Below are positions 1 to 8,572 of a stretch of DNA of 64,000 nucleotides, one piece after another. The translations under genes were made by a program, and so were the position numbers. Source of the stretch: CAJXII01 sp965242915 (lineage in GTDB: Bacteria > Campylobacterota > Campylobacteria > Campylobacterales > Arcobacteraceae); assembly GCA_965242915.1 (NCBI GenBank), contig CBDETN010000023.1, forward strand, positions 124,001-188,000, written 5' to 3'. The notes under the pieces were generated by a model, which saw only the letters and a list, made by a program, of their open reading frames with translations, was not told where the DNA came from and searched no databases. Position 1 is the first letter of the stretch. Each line of letters opens with the position of its first letter.

Positions 1-1553
1 TTGAAAGTGATACAAGAATAGAAAAAATAGTTGATTATATTATCGCAAATCACAATCGTAAAACTCATTCAAAAGAGTTTACAGCTATGATGTGTGTTGG
101 TAGTATAGATATGCTTATAAAGTATTATGAGATATTTAAATCTAAAAAAGAATTGGGGCAACACAACCTAAAAATAGCAACAATCTTTTCGTATAGTGCA
201 AATGATGAAATCCCGCAGGTACGAGGACAAAATGATAAAGATGCAAATGGATATGTTGAACTTGATGAGAGTGATGGGGCAAATGTAGATGAAGAACATA
301 TCAATAAACACAGTCGTGAAAAACTAGATGAATTTATAGATGATTATAATAAAATGTTTGGATCAAAATTTAGTACAAAAGATTCTCAGAGCTATTATAA
401 CTATTATAATGATATATCCAAAAAAGTTAAAAATAGAGAAGTTGATATTTTACTTGTAGTAAATATGTTTTTAACTGGATTTGATAGTAAATCGTTGAAT
501 ACTTTATATGTAGATAAAAATTTAAAATATCATGGACTTATACAAGCCTTTTCAAGAACAAATAGAATCTTAAATGAACAAAAAAGTCAGGGTAATATTG
601 TATGTTTTAGAAATTTAAAAAGTGCTGCGGATGAAGCTATCGCACTGTTTTCAAACAAAGATGCAAAAGAGATAATACTTGTAGAGCCTTACGAGGATTA
701 TGTAGAAAAATTCAATATGGCATTTATAAAATTAATACAAATAGTTCCAAGTGTAAGTAGTGTAGATAAGCTTTTAGGTGAAGATAAAAAATTGGAATTT
801 ATCAAAGCATTTAGAGAGCTTATGAGAATTAAAAATGTACTTGATGGCTTTAGTGATTTTAAATGGTCTGATTTATCTATGAGTGAACAGATGTTTGAGG
901 ATTATAAATCTAAGTATCTTGATATGTATGAAAAAATCAAACATGAGAAAGGGCAGGGAAGTGAAAAAGTTTCTATTCTTGAAGATGTAGATTTTGAACT
1001 AGAACTTATCCATAAAGATGAGATAAATGTATCATATATTTTAAGACTTCTTGCATCATACAAGGAAGCAAATGAGAAAGAGAAACAAAAACAAAAAGAA
1101 AATATAAATAATCTTCTAAACAATAACCCACAACTTAGAAGTAAAAGGGAGCTAATAGAAAAATTTATCAATGAAAACTTGATGAAGATTGAAGATACAG
1201 ATACAATAGAAGATGAGTTTGATAAGTTTTGGGAAGATGAAAGAAATATAGCTTATGAAAACTTATGTAAAGATGAAAATCTTGATTGTGATGAGGTTAG
1301 AAAAGTTGTAGATAAATATATCTATGAACAAAGAAAACCACTAAAAGATGATATAGCAAAAACTTTAATCGTAAAACCAAAATTATTAGAGAGAAAAAAG
1401 ATAATACCAAGGGTACTTGATAAAATTGTGAACTTTGTAGATAAATTTTATGATGATATGGGTATAACTTCAAGTGTGAATAATACAAGTTATGACTATG
1501 AAGAATCAAATTTAATGGTGGCACAACCTAAACAACCTTATGGAAAAGAGTAA
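1..1553 (+). CDS. hsdR: Type I restriction enzyme R subunit, C-terminal part (5' end outside window)
   Basis: The frame is open from the first bases of the window with no stop, so this is the 3' part of a larger gene and the ATG at 87 is internal. The segment VVNMFLTGFDSKSLNTLYVD followed by HGLIQAFSRTNR matches superfamily 2 helicase motifs V and VI of HsdR, the ATP-dependent translocase/nuclease subunit of type I restriction enzymes. The remaining ~300 residues are charged and helical, as in the HsdR C-terminal domain that docks on the methyltransferase core. The stop overlaps the next start (TAATG), so the following gene is translationally coupled. The nuclease and motif I-IV parts lie outside the window. 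Confidence 0.88.
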   Translation, partial: ESDTRIEKIVDYIIANHNRKTHSKEFTAMMCVGSIDMLIKYYEIFKSKKELGQHNLKIATIFSYSANDEIPQVRGQNDKDANGYVELDESDGANVDEEHINKHSREKLDEFIDDYNKMFGSKFSTKDSQSYYNYYNDISKKVKNREVDILLVVNMFLTGFDSKSLNTLYVDKNLKYHGLIQAFSRTNRILNEQKSQGNIVCFRNLKSAADEAIALFSNKDAKEIILVEPYEDYVEKFNMAFIKLIQIVPSVSSVDKLLGEDKKLEFIKAFRELMRIKNVLDGFSDFKWSDLSMSEQMFEDYKSKYLDMYEKIKHEKGQGSEKVSILEDVDFELELIHKDEINVSYILRLLASYKEANEKEKQKQKENINNLLNNNPQLRSKRELIEKFINENLMKIEDTDTIEDEFDKFWEDERNIAYENLCKDENLDCDEVRKVVDKYIYEQRKPLKDDIAKTLIVKPKLLERKKIIPRVLDKIVNFVDKFYDDMGITSSVNNTSYDYEESNLMVAQPKQPYGKE

Positions 1554-2902
1554 TGCTTAATAAAAAAGAAAATCAAAACATAGAATTCAAAAAGTCATGG
1601 AGAGATGAGTATATCAAATGGATATGTGGTTTTGCCAATGCAAAAGGTGGTAAGATATATATTGGTGTGGATGATAGCGGTGAAGTTGTAGGGATAGATA
1701 ATGCTAAAAAATTACTTGAAGATATACCAAATAAAGTAAGAGATATGCTTGGTATAATTATAGATTTAAGTATGAAAGTTGAAGTTGATAAAGAGTATTT
1801 AGAGATTATTGTAGAATCTTATCCTTATCCTGTAAGTTATAAGGGACAGTATCACTATCGTACTGGAAGTAGTAAGCAAGAGTTAAAAGGTGCAGCACTT
1901 GATAAGTTTTTACTTTCAAAACAAGGTAAAAAATGGGATGGTGTACCAGTTCCTTATGTTAGTATAGATGATTTAGATACTAATGCAATAAAGCTTTTTA
2001 AGCAAAAGGCAAAAAATAAAAAAAGAATAGATATAGATGTACTTGATGAGAGTGATGAGGTATTGATAGATAAACTTCATTTAGTTGATGGAGAGTATTT
2101 AAAAAGAGCATCTATTTTGCTGTTTGGTAAAGATAGTGAAAAATATATCACTGGTTCATATATAAAAATAGGATATTTTAAAAGTGATAGTGATCTTATA
2201 TATCATGATAAAGTAGATGGAAGTATTATAGAGCAGGTTGATAAAACAGTTGATTTAATATTTACAAAATATCTAAAAGCATATATCACTTATGAGGGAA
2301 CGCAAAGAGTTGAGAGTTTTCCTGTTTCGCAACTTGCATTTAGGGAAGCACTTATAAATGCAATAGTTCATAAAGATTATGGTGAACTTACCCCTATACA
2401 AATAAGTGTATATGATGATAAACTTCTTATTTGGAACAGTGGAGAGCTGCCTGACGGTTGGGACATAGAAACTTTAAAACATAAGCACCCATCTAAACCA
2501 TTTAATCCTGCTATTGCGAATGTATTTTTTTTAGCTGGTCTTATTGAATCATGGGGAAGAGGTATAGATAAGATTATAGATGAATCAGAAAAATTTAATG
2601 GTATAATTCCAAACTTTAAACTTGATAATGGTCTTTGGATTGAATTTAACTTTAAAGAATTAGAAGAGAAGTTTGGTGAAAAAGAAGAAACTAGGGTAAA
2701 AACTAGGGTAAAAACTAGGGTAAAAATTATAGAAGCTATAAAAGAAAATCAAAATATTACAAATCAAGAATTAGCAGATACTTTAGACCTTACAATAAAA
2801 GGTATAGAATGGCAAATAAAAAAGCTAAAAGATGAAAAGATTATCAAACGCATTGGAAGTGCTAGAAATGGATATTGGGAGATAAATAATGAAAGAATTT
2901 AA
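1553..2902 (+). CDS. AlbA_2/HATPase_c_4 putative DNA-binding regulator in RM locus
   Basis: A 449-residue protein of the COG2865 type. Residues ~8-120 form an AlbA_2 (Schlafen-type AAA_4) domain (NIEFKKSW, FANAKGGKIYIGVDD). Residues ~250-350 form a HATPase_c_4-like region (FREALINAIVHKDYGE, LIESWGRGIDKI). The C-terminal ~65 residues read as a winged helix (NQELADTLDLTIKGIEWQIK). Such proteins are common inside type I restriction loci and are thought to be regulators; the function is not proven. A TRVKTRVKTRVK repeat links the HATPase part to the winged helix. It overlaps hsdR by one base and the ThiF-like gene by 14 bases, so the three are one transcription unit. Confidence 0.8.
   Translation: MLNKKENQNIEFKKSWRDEYIKWICGFANAKGGKIYIGVDDSGEVVGIDNAKKLLEDIPNKVRDMLGIIIDLSMKVEVDKEYLEIIVESYPYPVSYKGQYHYRTGSSKQELKGAALDKFLLSKQGKKWDGVPVPYVSIDDLDTNAIKLFKQKAKNKKRIDIDVLDESDEVLIDKLHLVDGEYLKRASILLFGKDSEKYITGSYIKIGYFKSDSDLIYHDKVDGSIIEQVDKTVDLIFTKYLKAYITYEGTQRVESFPVSQLAFREALINAIVHKDYGELTPIQISVYDDKLLIWNSGELPDGWDIETLKHKHPSKPFNPAIANVFFLAGLIESWGRGIDKIIDESEKFNGIIPNFKLDNGLWIEFNFKELEEKFGEKEETRVKTRVKTRVKIIEAIKENQNITNQELADTLDLTIKGIEWQIKKLKDEKIIKRIGSARNGYWEINNERI
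2691..2726 (+). repeat. Three perfect 12-bp tandem repeats inside the regulator gene
   Basis: The unit CTAGGGTAAAAA occurs three times without a mismatch. It keeps the frame and encodes TRVK repeats in the linker before the C-terminal winged helix. Slippage would change linker length by four residues without a frameshift. Confidence 0.95.
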
Positions 2903-3590
2903 CGAGTACTTTAACAGACAAATACAACTTTGGGGTGAGGAAACTCAGCACTCTTTGCAAGATAAAAAAATAGCCATTATAGGCTGTGGCGGTCTTGGAT
3001 GTTCACTTGGTATTGCATTGGGTGCCAGTGGAATAGGGCAGATCGATTTGGTTGATTTTGATGAGGTTGGTGTGCATAATATTCATCGTCAGATCGCTTT
3101 TAAAGTTGGTGATGAGGGTAGAAAAAAGTGTGAGGTTTTAAAAGAGCTTATTGAATCAAGATGTACTTATGTGGAAGTCAATTCTTTTGATATGGATTTT
3201 GATAGTTTTACGGATGCTATTAATGGATCACTTGAATGTTTTGTGAAGTATGATCTTATAATTGATGCAACGGATAATCTTCCTGTACGAGCAAAGATAA
3301 ACTCTTTTGCCAAAGAGGAAAATACCCCTTGGATATATGGAAGTGTAGAGGCTTTTCACGGTCAAGTTTGTTTTTTTCAAGATGCTTCATTTGAGAGTGT
3401 TTTTAATATAAGTGACCATAAACCAGCAGGTATTGCAGCACCGATCGTTATGAATATTGCTTCACTTCAAGCAAATTTAGCTTTAAGATATTTAGCGGAC
3501 TTATCAGTTAAAAAAGATTTTTTATATTATTGTTTTTTTAATGAAGATGGAATTTTTGAAACTCAGAAATTTGGCTTACCTACGGAATAA
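2889..3590 (+). CDS. ThiF/MoeB/HesA-family E1-like adenylyltransferase
   Basis: 233 residues with the Rossmann ATP-binding motif GCGGLGCSLGIALGASGIGQ (~32-51), LVDFDEVGVHNIHRQ, and DATDNLPVRAKINSFA, the hallmarks of the family that adenylates the C-terminus of small ubiquitin-like sulfur carriers (ThiS/MoaD). The zinc-binding cysteine pairs of MoeB are absent, so it resembles the shorter ThiF-like group. The start is preceded by GGGAG at good spacing and overlaps the previous gene by 14 bases. The stop looks native; a truncated IS3 element lies just downstream. Substrate unknown. Confidence 0.82.
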   Translation: MKEFNEYFNRQIQLWGEETQHSLQDKKIAIIGCGGLGCSLGIALGASGIGQIDLVDFDEVGVHNIHRQIAFKVGDEGRKKCEVLKELIESRCTYVEVNSFDMDFDSFTDAINGSLECFVKYDLIIDATDNLPVRAKINSFAKEENTPWIYGSVEAFHGQVCFFQDASFESVFNISDHKPAGIAAPIVMNIASLQANLALRYLADLSVKKDFLYYCFFNEDGIFETQKFGLPTE

Positions 3591-3654
3591 TTGATAATGA
3601 CATTTGAAACTTTTAACTTAGGAAAACATCTAAATAAATCATTAAAAAATAGGG

Positions 3655-3961
3655 ACTGTAAATTATGATTTGAATCTGTTGTATTAACTTTAAATCTTTT
3701 CTTTTTATTTGCTACAAGATTTAAATCTTTCATAATATTTCCAATTCGTCTTCTTGAAACAATAAGCCCATATAATCGCTCTAGTTTATCTTTTAGCCGT
3801 CTTGTACCATATTTGCATCTACTTTGAATAAATATAATCTCTATTAACTCATTAAGTTTATCATCTACTGTTTTAACTATACATCCATTATTAATCCAAT
3901 GATAATAACTTGAAATATCTACTTTTAATATTTTGCACATTAGATTTTTATTGAAGTTCAT
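3655..3961 (-). pseudogene. IS3-family orfB transposase, N-terminal fragment
   Basis: Begins like the orfB of the other copies and continues past KKKRF into VNTTDSNHNLQ, a segment deleted in copies 2 and 3. Similarity to IS3 orfB is lost after that, and the open frame then runs on into flanking DNA to 3563. It carries the HTH_21-like region only; the DDE integrase core is absent. It keeps the small stretch that tells how the intact element once continued. Confidence 0.8.
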
Positions 3962-3987
3962 TTTATTATCTTTTATCCAGGTATACT

Positions 3988-4302
3988 TTATTGAACTTCT
4001 TTCGCAAAGTATACTGCTGCTTTTTTTAATATATCACGCTCCTGCCTAAGTAGTTTAGTTTCTCTTCTTAGCCTTTTATTCTCTTGTTCTAAAGTTTCTT
4101 TGGGAGTTTTGACTATAGATTTAGTTAAATCTTGATTGGCCTTTTTATATTCATTCATCCAATTATAAATTGTCTTAGGATTTACATCTAAATCTTTAGC
4201 AATTTTTAGAACTGAATCACCATTATTTAAAACCAACTGTATTGTTGAATCTCTAAACTCTCTTGTATATTGACTATTTTTCATATTTTCTACTTTCTTC
4301 AT
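3988..4302 (-). CDS. IS3-family transposase OrfA
   Basis: 104 residues: an N-terminal helix-turn-helix (REFRDSTIQLVLNNGDSVLK, IAKDLDVNPKTIYNWMNEY) and a leucine-zipper-like coiled coil (LEQENKRLRRETKLLRQERD). Near its 3' end is A7G, a canonical slippery site for the -1 frameshift that makes OrfAB in this family; the orfB frame is indeed -1. It differs from copy 2 at one residue (VENM versus VENI). Useless without orfB here. Confidence 0.9.
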   Translation of the reverse strand: MKKVENMKNSQYTREFRDSTIQLVLNNGDSVLKIAKDLDVNPKTIYNWMNEYKKANQDLTKSIVKTPKETLEQENKRLRRETKLLRQERDILKKAAVYFAKEVQ

Positions 4303-4520
4303 ACTTTTATTTTAACTTAGATTTATTTAAGTTCTAAGTATGAATTAGTGTAGCCAGATCATGGTATACTGTCCCCGGATTTCAATAATTAGTTAGCTAC
4401 AAAAGTTTCTTTCAAAATAAGTCATAATAGTATCTATCTTTAAGTAAAAAGAAATAAAAAAGGTAAAATTTGTAAAGATGTATAATAAATTATAGTTTAC
4501 AAGATATTAAATATTCTTAC

Positions 4521-4566
4521 ATATGTCAACTAATTAACATATTCTTTAGTATTTATATAATATAAT
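4521..4566 (+). promoter_or_regulatory. Promoter and palindromic operator of the XRE-ImmA gene
   Basis: An inverted repeat with arms ATATGTCAACT and AATTAACATAT (4521-4542, 9 of 11 positions symmetric) lies just upstream of overlapping TATAAT hexamers (4556-4561 and 4561-4566). AAGGGG precedes the ATG at 4588. The palindrome would cover the -35 area, as expected for autorepression by the HTH protein encoded next. Confidence 0.55.
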
Positions 4567-4587
4567 AAACCAAATAAAGGGGAAATT

Positions 4588-5625
4588 ATGTTTGGAGAAA
4601 GATTAAAAAGGGCTAGAATTAAAGCTGGATTATCTATGCAGGATTTAGTTAATAAAGCTGATAATATTGTTAGTAAACAAGCAGTATCACAATATGAAAA
4701 GAATCAGAAAAATCCATCTTCTATGGTTCTTATTGCTTTAGCTAATGCTTTGGATCTAAATGTTGAATATTTTTTTAGAACTGTTGAAGTTCAAATAGGT
4801 CAAGTTGATTTTAGAAAACATTCCTCTTTTGGAAAAAAGAAACAAGAGATAATAAAAGAAAAAGTCAGAGAATATTTAGAAAGATATATACAGTTAGAAA
4901 ATATATTAGATATTGATGCTAAATTTTGTAATCCTATAAAAGATAAGAAAATAAATAGTATGGATGATATAGAGGAGTTAGCTTCAATTTTAAGACAAAA
5001 TTGGGACTTGGGATTTGATGCTATTGGCAATATTATTGAGATGTTAGAGTTGCAAAATATAAAAGTATTGCTTATAGATGATGAAAATAAATTTAATGGA
5101 TTAAGTGGTGAAGCAAATGATAATATAAATCATCCATTTATAGTTTTAAACAATTCTAATAAGTTAACTAGTGATAGAAAAAGATTTACAGCTTTACATG
5201 AATTGGCACATTTACTTTTACCTAAACATAGTTTAGATGAAGAAAAAGCAAGTGATAGATTTGCAGGTGCCTTTCTTTTTCCTAAAGAGAGTGTTTATAA
5301 AGAGTTTGGAGAAAAAAGAAATAAAATATCTATAGAGGAATTAAACCATATTAAACAAAAATATGGAATATCAATAGCAGGTATTATATTTAGGCTTTAT
5401 CAGTTAAATATAATCAATGATGCAATATTTAAAAGATTTTGGATTAAAAATAGAAGTTCAAAATTTGATGATAAATATAAATATTTTAAAGAGATAAAAA
5501 CTACTAGATTTAATAATTTATTAGCACATTGCTATAGTGAAGAGTTAATATCTTTATCAAAACTAGCTGAATTATCAAGTATGAGTGTAGATGAAGCATT
5601 AAAACAATATGGTGAAGTATTTTAA
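4588..5625 (+). CDS. XRE-family regulator fused to ImmA/IrrE (COG2856) metalloprotease domain
   Basis: 345 residues. Residues 1-62 form a lambda-repressor-like HTH (MQDLVNKADNIVSKQAVSQY). Residues ~150-260 form an ImmA/IrrE-type zinc peptidase domain with HELAHLLLP near residue 205 and the downstream ASDRFAGAFLFP. ImmA-type proteins cleave or sense regulators, and XRE-ImmA fusions commonly act as the antitoxin/regulator half of two-gene modules. Its TAA overlaps the next ATG by one base (TAATG), so it is coupled to a PIN-domain gene. A palindrome in its promoter suggests autoregulation. The antitoxin role is inferred from gene pairing. Confidence 0.85.
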   Translation: MFGERLKRARIKAGLSMQDLVNKADNIVSKQAVSQYEKNQKNPSSMVLIALANALDLNVEYFFRTVEVQIGQVDFRKHSSFGKKKQEIIKEKVREYLERYIQLENILDIDAKFCNPIKDKKINSMDDIEELASILRQNWDLGFDAIGNIIEMLELQNIKVLLIDDENKFNGLSGEANDNINHPFIVLNNSNKLTSDRKRFTALHELAHLLLPKHSLDEEKASDRFAGAFLFPKESVYKEFGEKRNKISIEELNHIKQKYGISIAGIIFRLYQLNIINDAIFKRFWIKNRSSKFDDKYKYFKEIKTTRFNNLLAHCYSEELISLSKLAELSSMSVDEALKQYGEVF

Positions 5626-6107
5626 TGTTATTAGTCAGTGATGCAAATATTTTTATAGATTTATATAATATTGGCTTACTAGAAGAGTTTGACAAATTAA
5701 ATATAAAAATTGCAACTAGTGATTTTGTATTTAATGAGTTAAATGATATACAAAAAGATATAATACAAACACTTGATATAGAGATATATGGATTAGAATC
5801 AGCAGAAATGGTAACTTTTATGACGCAGTATAAATCACTAGGTCAATTGAAAATTTCATATCAAGATTATTCAGTTTTTTATATAGCAAAAAAATATAAT
5901 GGTCAACTATTAACAAACGATAAAGCACTCAGAAAATTTGCAAAATCAAATATGATGGAGATAAAAGGTATTTTTTATATACTTGATTTGATTATTGAAC
6001 AATCTAATTTAGACAAGCAAACTATTATTAATGCTTTAGATTTATTATTAAAAAATAGTTGGCTACCTAAAAATGAAATATTAAAGAGAATAGATAGTTT
6101 AAAATAA
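5625..6107 (+). CDS. PIN-domain protein, probable toxin partner of XRE-ImmA
   Basis: 160 residues with the PIN-fold acidic set visible: D6 in VSDANIFIDL, E38 in FNEL, D80 in YQDYSVFYIA and D98 in LLTNDKALRKFA. PIN domains are Mg-dependent RNases, and many are toxins. The start overlaps the stop of the XRE-ImmA gene by one base, the usual arrangement in type II modules. All acidic residues are present, so it is probably active. The RNA target cannot be read from the sequence. The pair sits between IS copies, consistent with horizontal acquisition. Confidence 0.75.
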   Translation: MLLVSDANIFIDLYNIGLLEEFDKLNIKIATSDFVFNELNDIQKDIIQTLDIEIYGLESAEMVTFMTQYKSLGQLKISYQDYSVFYIAKKYNGQLLTNDKALRKFAKSNMMEIKGIFYILDLIIEQSNLDKQTIINALDLLLKNSWLPKNEILKRIDSLK

Positions 6108-6123
6108 ATGACAAGGAAAATAT

Positions 6124-7902
6124 ATAAAAACAAATAACAAAATCACTATAAAATATCTTTGGAAACTTTTACTTCATAATAAAAAATCTTTAATTCTGGG
6201 TCAAGTAGTAACTTTAATAGCAGTACTGTTAAGTCTTCCAATTCCACTTATGCTTCCGGTACTTGTGGATGAAGTGCTTTTAGACAAACCTGCTTTTTTT
6301 GTAAATAATATTGACTATTTTTTTGGAAGCGGTGATGCTTTTTATTATATAGCTATAGTTGCTTTTAGTGTGATACTTTTAAGATTTGTATATTTTATAT
6401 TTAACTCCATTTTAACAAAAATATTTACAAAAATTTCAAAATATGTCACTTTTAAAATACGAGAAAAGCTCTTATTGCATTTACAAAAAGTTTCTATGAA
6501 TGAGTATGAAACTTTAGGAAGCGGAGCAATTGGGGCAAATTTGATTACAGATGTAAATACCCTTGATAATTTTATCATAACAACTGCTTCAAAATTTGTA
6601 TCATCTGTTATCACACTTGTAGCAATTGCTATTGTGATGATTGTTATCCATCCGCTTTTAGGTATCATGATATTGATTATTCAACCGCTTATAATTTTGA
6701 TGGCAAAAAAAATATCTAATAATGTAAAAACATTAAAAAAAGAGGAAAACAATTCAATAGAAAAATTTCAGGACAATATAGGTGAAGTTTTAGAGCTGTT
6801 TGGACAGATAAAAGCCAGCAATAAAGAATCTTATTTTTTTGATGAATCTATACAAAAAGCTAAAACTATACAAAAAACATCAAATGAATATAACTATAAA
6901 AGTGTAGTATATGAGAAATTTTCATATACGATTTTTTTAATAGGCTTTGAGTTAATACGAGCTGCCGGGTTGTTGATGGTAGTTTACAGTGATCTAAGTA
7001 TTGGTATGATGTTTGCGATGTTTGGATATATCTGGTTTATAATGACACCTATTCAAGATATACTAACTATCCAATACTCTTACGCTACAACAAAAGCAGC
7101 ACTTGACAGGATAAATACAATACTTGATTTAGAAGTAGAGCCAAACGGGGAAGATAAACTTAGAATTGATGATGGCAGATTAAAAATAGAGCTTAAAAAT
7201 ATTAATTTTGGATATTCAAAAGATAAAGAGATTTTGCATGATATAAGTTTTAAAATTCAAGCCAAAGAAAAAATCGCTTTAATAGGTGCAAGCGGCAGCG
7301 GAAAAACAACTTTAGCTCAACTAATCTCAGGATTTTATACCAAAAACAGCGGTGATATTTTGTACAATGATATATCTATACAAAATCTTCAAAGAGAAAC
7401 AATAAGGGAAAATATCTTTTTGGTTTTACAGATGCCCATACTTTTTAACAATACTTTACGATTTAATATAACTATGGGAGATGAAAATATAAAAGATGAT
7501 GAAATTTTTGAAGCTTTAAAAATAGCACAGCTTAAAGAGATGATAAAAAATATGCCGGATGGTTTAGAAACAATAGTTGGAAGACACGGTATAAGATTAT
7601 CAGGAGGGCAGAGACAAAGACTGTCAATAGCAAGGATGATAATAGCAGATCCAAAAGTTGTGATATTTGATGAATCAACATCAGCACTTGATGTTCAAAC
7701 AGAATCCACATTATTTAAAGAACTTGAACCTATTTTAAAAAATAAAACAGTCATAACTATAGCTCATAGACTAAGCACAGTTAAAAATGCAAATATGATA
7801 TATGTACTTAATAATGGAAAACTAGTACAAAAAGGAACTCATTTGGAACTTGACAAAAAAGAGGGACATTATAAAGAGTTTGTAAAAAATCAATTGATTT
7901 GA
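6124..7902 (+). CDS. ABC transporter, fused membrane and ATPase domains; no ATG at the expected start
   Basis: Half-size exporter (~592 residues): an N-terminal six-helix ABC membrane domain, then the ATPase with Walker A GASGSGKTT, signature LSGGQRQRLSIAR, Walker B VVIFDEST and H-loop ITIAHRLST. The first ATG (6250) would remove the first membrane helix. The same frame runs back without a stop to 6112 and reads KYLWKLLLHNKKSLILGQVV, typical of this family's N-terminus. An AAGGA at 6113-6117 sits 6 bases before ATA at 6124, the likely start or mutated ATG. Alternatively, ATG 6108 followed by a one-base indel. Substrate unknown; it stands alone. Confidence 0.82.
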   Translation: MKTNNKITIKYLWKLLLHNKKSLILGQVVTLIAVLLSLPIPLMLPVLVDEVLLDKPAFFVNNIDYFFGSGDAFYYIAIVAFSVILLRFVYFIFNSILTKIFTKISKYVTFKIREKLLLHLQKVSMNEYETLGSGAIGANLITDVNTLDNFIITTASKFVSSVITLVAIAIVMIVIHPLLGIMILIIQPLIILMAKKISNNVKTLKKEENNSIEKFQDNIGEVLELFGQIKASNKESYFFDESIQKAKTIQKTSNEYNYKSVVYEKFSYTIFLIGFELIRAAGLLMVVYSDLSIGMMFAMFGYIWFIMTPIQDILTIQYSYATTKAALDRINTILDLEVEPNGEDKLRIDDGRLKIELKNINFGYSKDKEILHDISFKIQAKEKIALIGASGSGKTTLAQLISGFYTKNSGDILYNDISIQNLQRETIRENIFLVLQMPILFNNTLRFNITMGDENIKDDEIFEALKIAQLKEMIKNMPDGLETIVGRHGIRLSGGQRQRLSIARMIIADPKVVIFDESTSALDVQTESTLFKELEPILKNKTVITIAHRLSTVKNANMIYVLNNGKLVQKGTHLELDKKEGHYKEFVKNQLI

Positions 7903-8019
7903 GGAGTATTATAAGATCGATCTCCTGCATCTCCTAATCCTGGAATAATAAACTTATCTTCGTTTAGTTTTTCATCAATTTGTGTTATATAGATATCAAT
8001 ATCATGATGTGTTTCTTGA
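7890..8019 (-). pseudogene. upp: C-terminal remnant of uracil phosphoribosyltransferase
   Basis: On the minus strand an open stretch ends in FIIPGLGDAGDRSYNTPQIN and stop, preceded by DIDIYITQIDEKLNED. This is the Upp C-terminus, whose family signature is the uracil-binding (I/V)PGLGDAGDR. The 5' part of the gene is gone: similarity ends at about 8019 where an IS remnant begins. The stop codon overlaps the 3' end of the ABC gene. No other part of upp is seen in the window, so the insertion was accompanied by a deletion. Confidence 0.8.
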
Positions 8020-8172
8020 CTTAATGAAAAATATGGGCGCCTGAATAATTACTTTTTTTGATAATTTAGTAAATAAAAATCAACCAACATAAGCTTCATA
8101 CTTTTGATTAATCCACGATGTAAACTAATCATATTTTTCATGTGCGAGAATACTCCACCTTCAAGTACATTT
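8019..8172 (-). pseudogene. Transposase C-terminal tail of another IS, interrupted by IS3-A copy 2
   Basis: Reads on the minus strand as EGGVFSHMKNMISLHRGLIK followed by a hydrophobic LMLVDFYLLNYQKK and stop, then an IS-end-like GGCGCC. The HRGL motif is typical of transposase C-termini of the IS1249-like kind; the family assignment is tentative. The identical segment occurs in opposite orientation at 19831-19985, also next to IS3-A. Confidence 0.6.
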
Positions 8173-8231
8173 TGATCTGGCTACACTAATTCATACTTAG
8201 AACTTAAATAAATCTAAGTTAAAATAAAAGT

Positions 8232-8546
8232 ATGAAGAAAGTAGAAAATATAAAAAATAGTCAATATACAAGAGAGTTTAGAGATTCAACAATACAGTTG
8301 GTTTTAAATAATGGTGATTCAGTTCTAAAAATTGCTAAAGATTTAGATGTAAATCCTAAGACAATTTATAATTGGATGAATGAATATAAAAAGGCCAATC
8401 AAGATTTAACTAAATCTATAGTCAAAACTCCCAAAGAAACTTTAGAACAAGAGAATAAAAGGCTAAGAAGAGAAACTAAACTACTTAGGCAGGAGCGTGA
8501 TATATTAAAAAAAGCAGCAGTATACTTTGCGAAAGAAGTTCAATAA
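8232..8546 (+). CDS. IS3-family transposase OrfA (copy 2)
   Basis: 104 residues, differing from copy 1 only by VENI for VENM. Has the HTH and coiled coil of IS3 OrfA. The slippery A7G at about 8511-8518 would shift ribosomes into the -1 frame, which stays open through KYTWIKDNK into orfB. Confidence 0.9.
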   Translation: MKKVENIKNSQYTREFRDSTIQLVLNNGDSVLKIAKDLDVNPKTIYNWMNEYKKANQDLTKSIVKTPKETLEQENKRLRRETKLLRQERDILKKAAVYFAKEVQ

Positions 8547-8572
8547 AGTATACCTGGATAAAAGATAATAAA

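Larger units (their letters stand above)
3655..4361 (-). mobile_element. IS3-family element A, copy 1, truncated
   Basis: The left terminus is the sequence ending ...GCCAGATCA at 4361, also found at the ends of copies 2 and 3. OrfA is complete, but the orfB half breaks off near 3655, shortly after the point where copies 2 and 3 carry an internal deletion. The right inverted repeat and the DDE catalytic core are missing, so it cannot move by itself. The exact break is uncertain by about 10 bp. Confidence 0.8.

Noticed and set aside
3640..3665. GGGACTGTAAAT resembles the left end of the IS256-family element at 17553
   Set aside because: Only 12 bases match, and the same bases encode NHNLQS in the IS3 orfB frame; the match does not extend into the second half of the IS256 inverted repeat.
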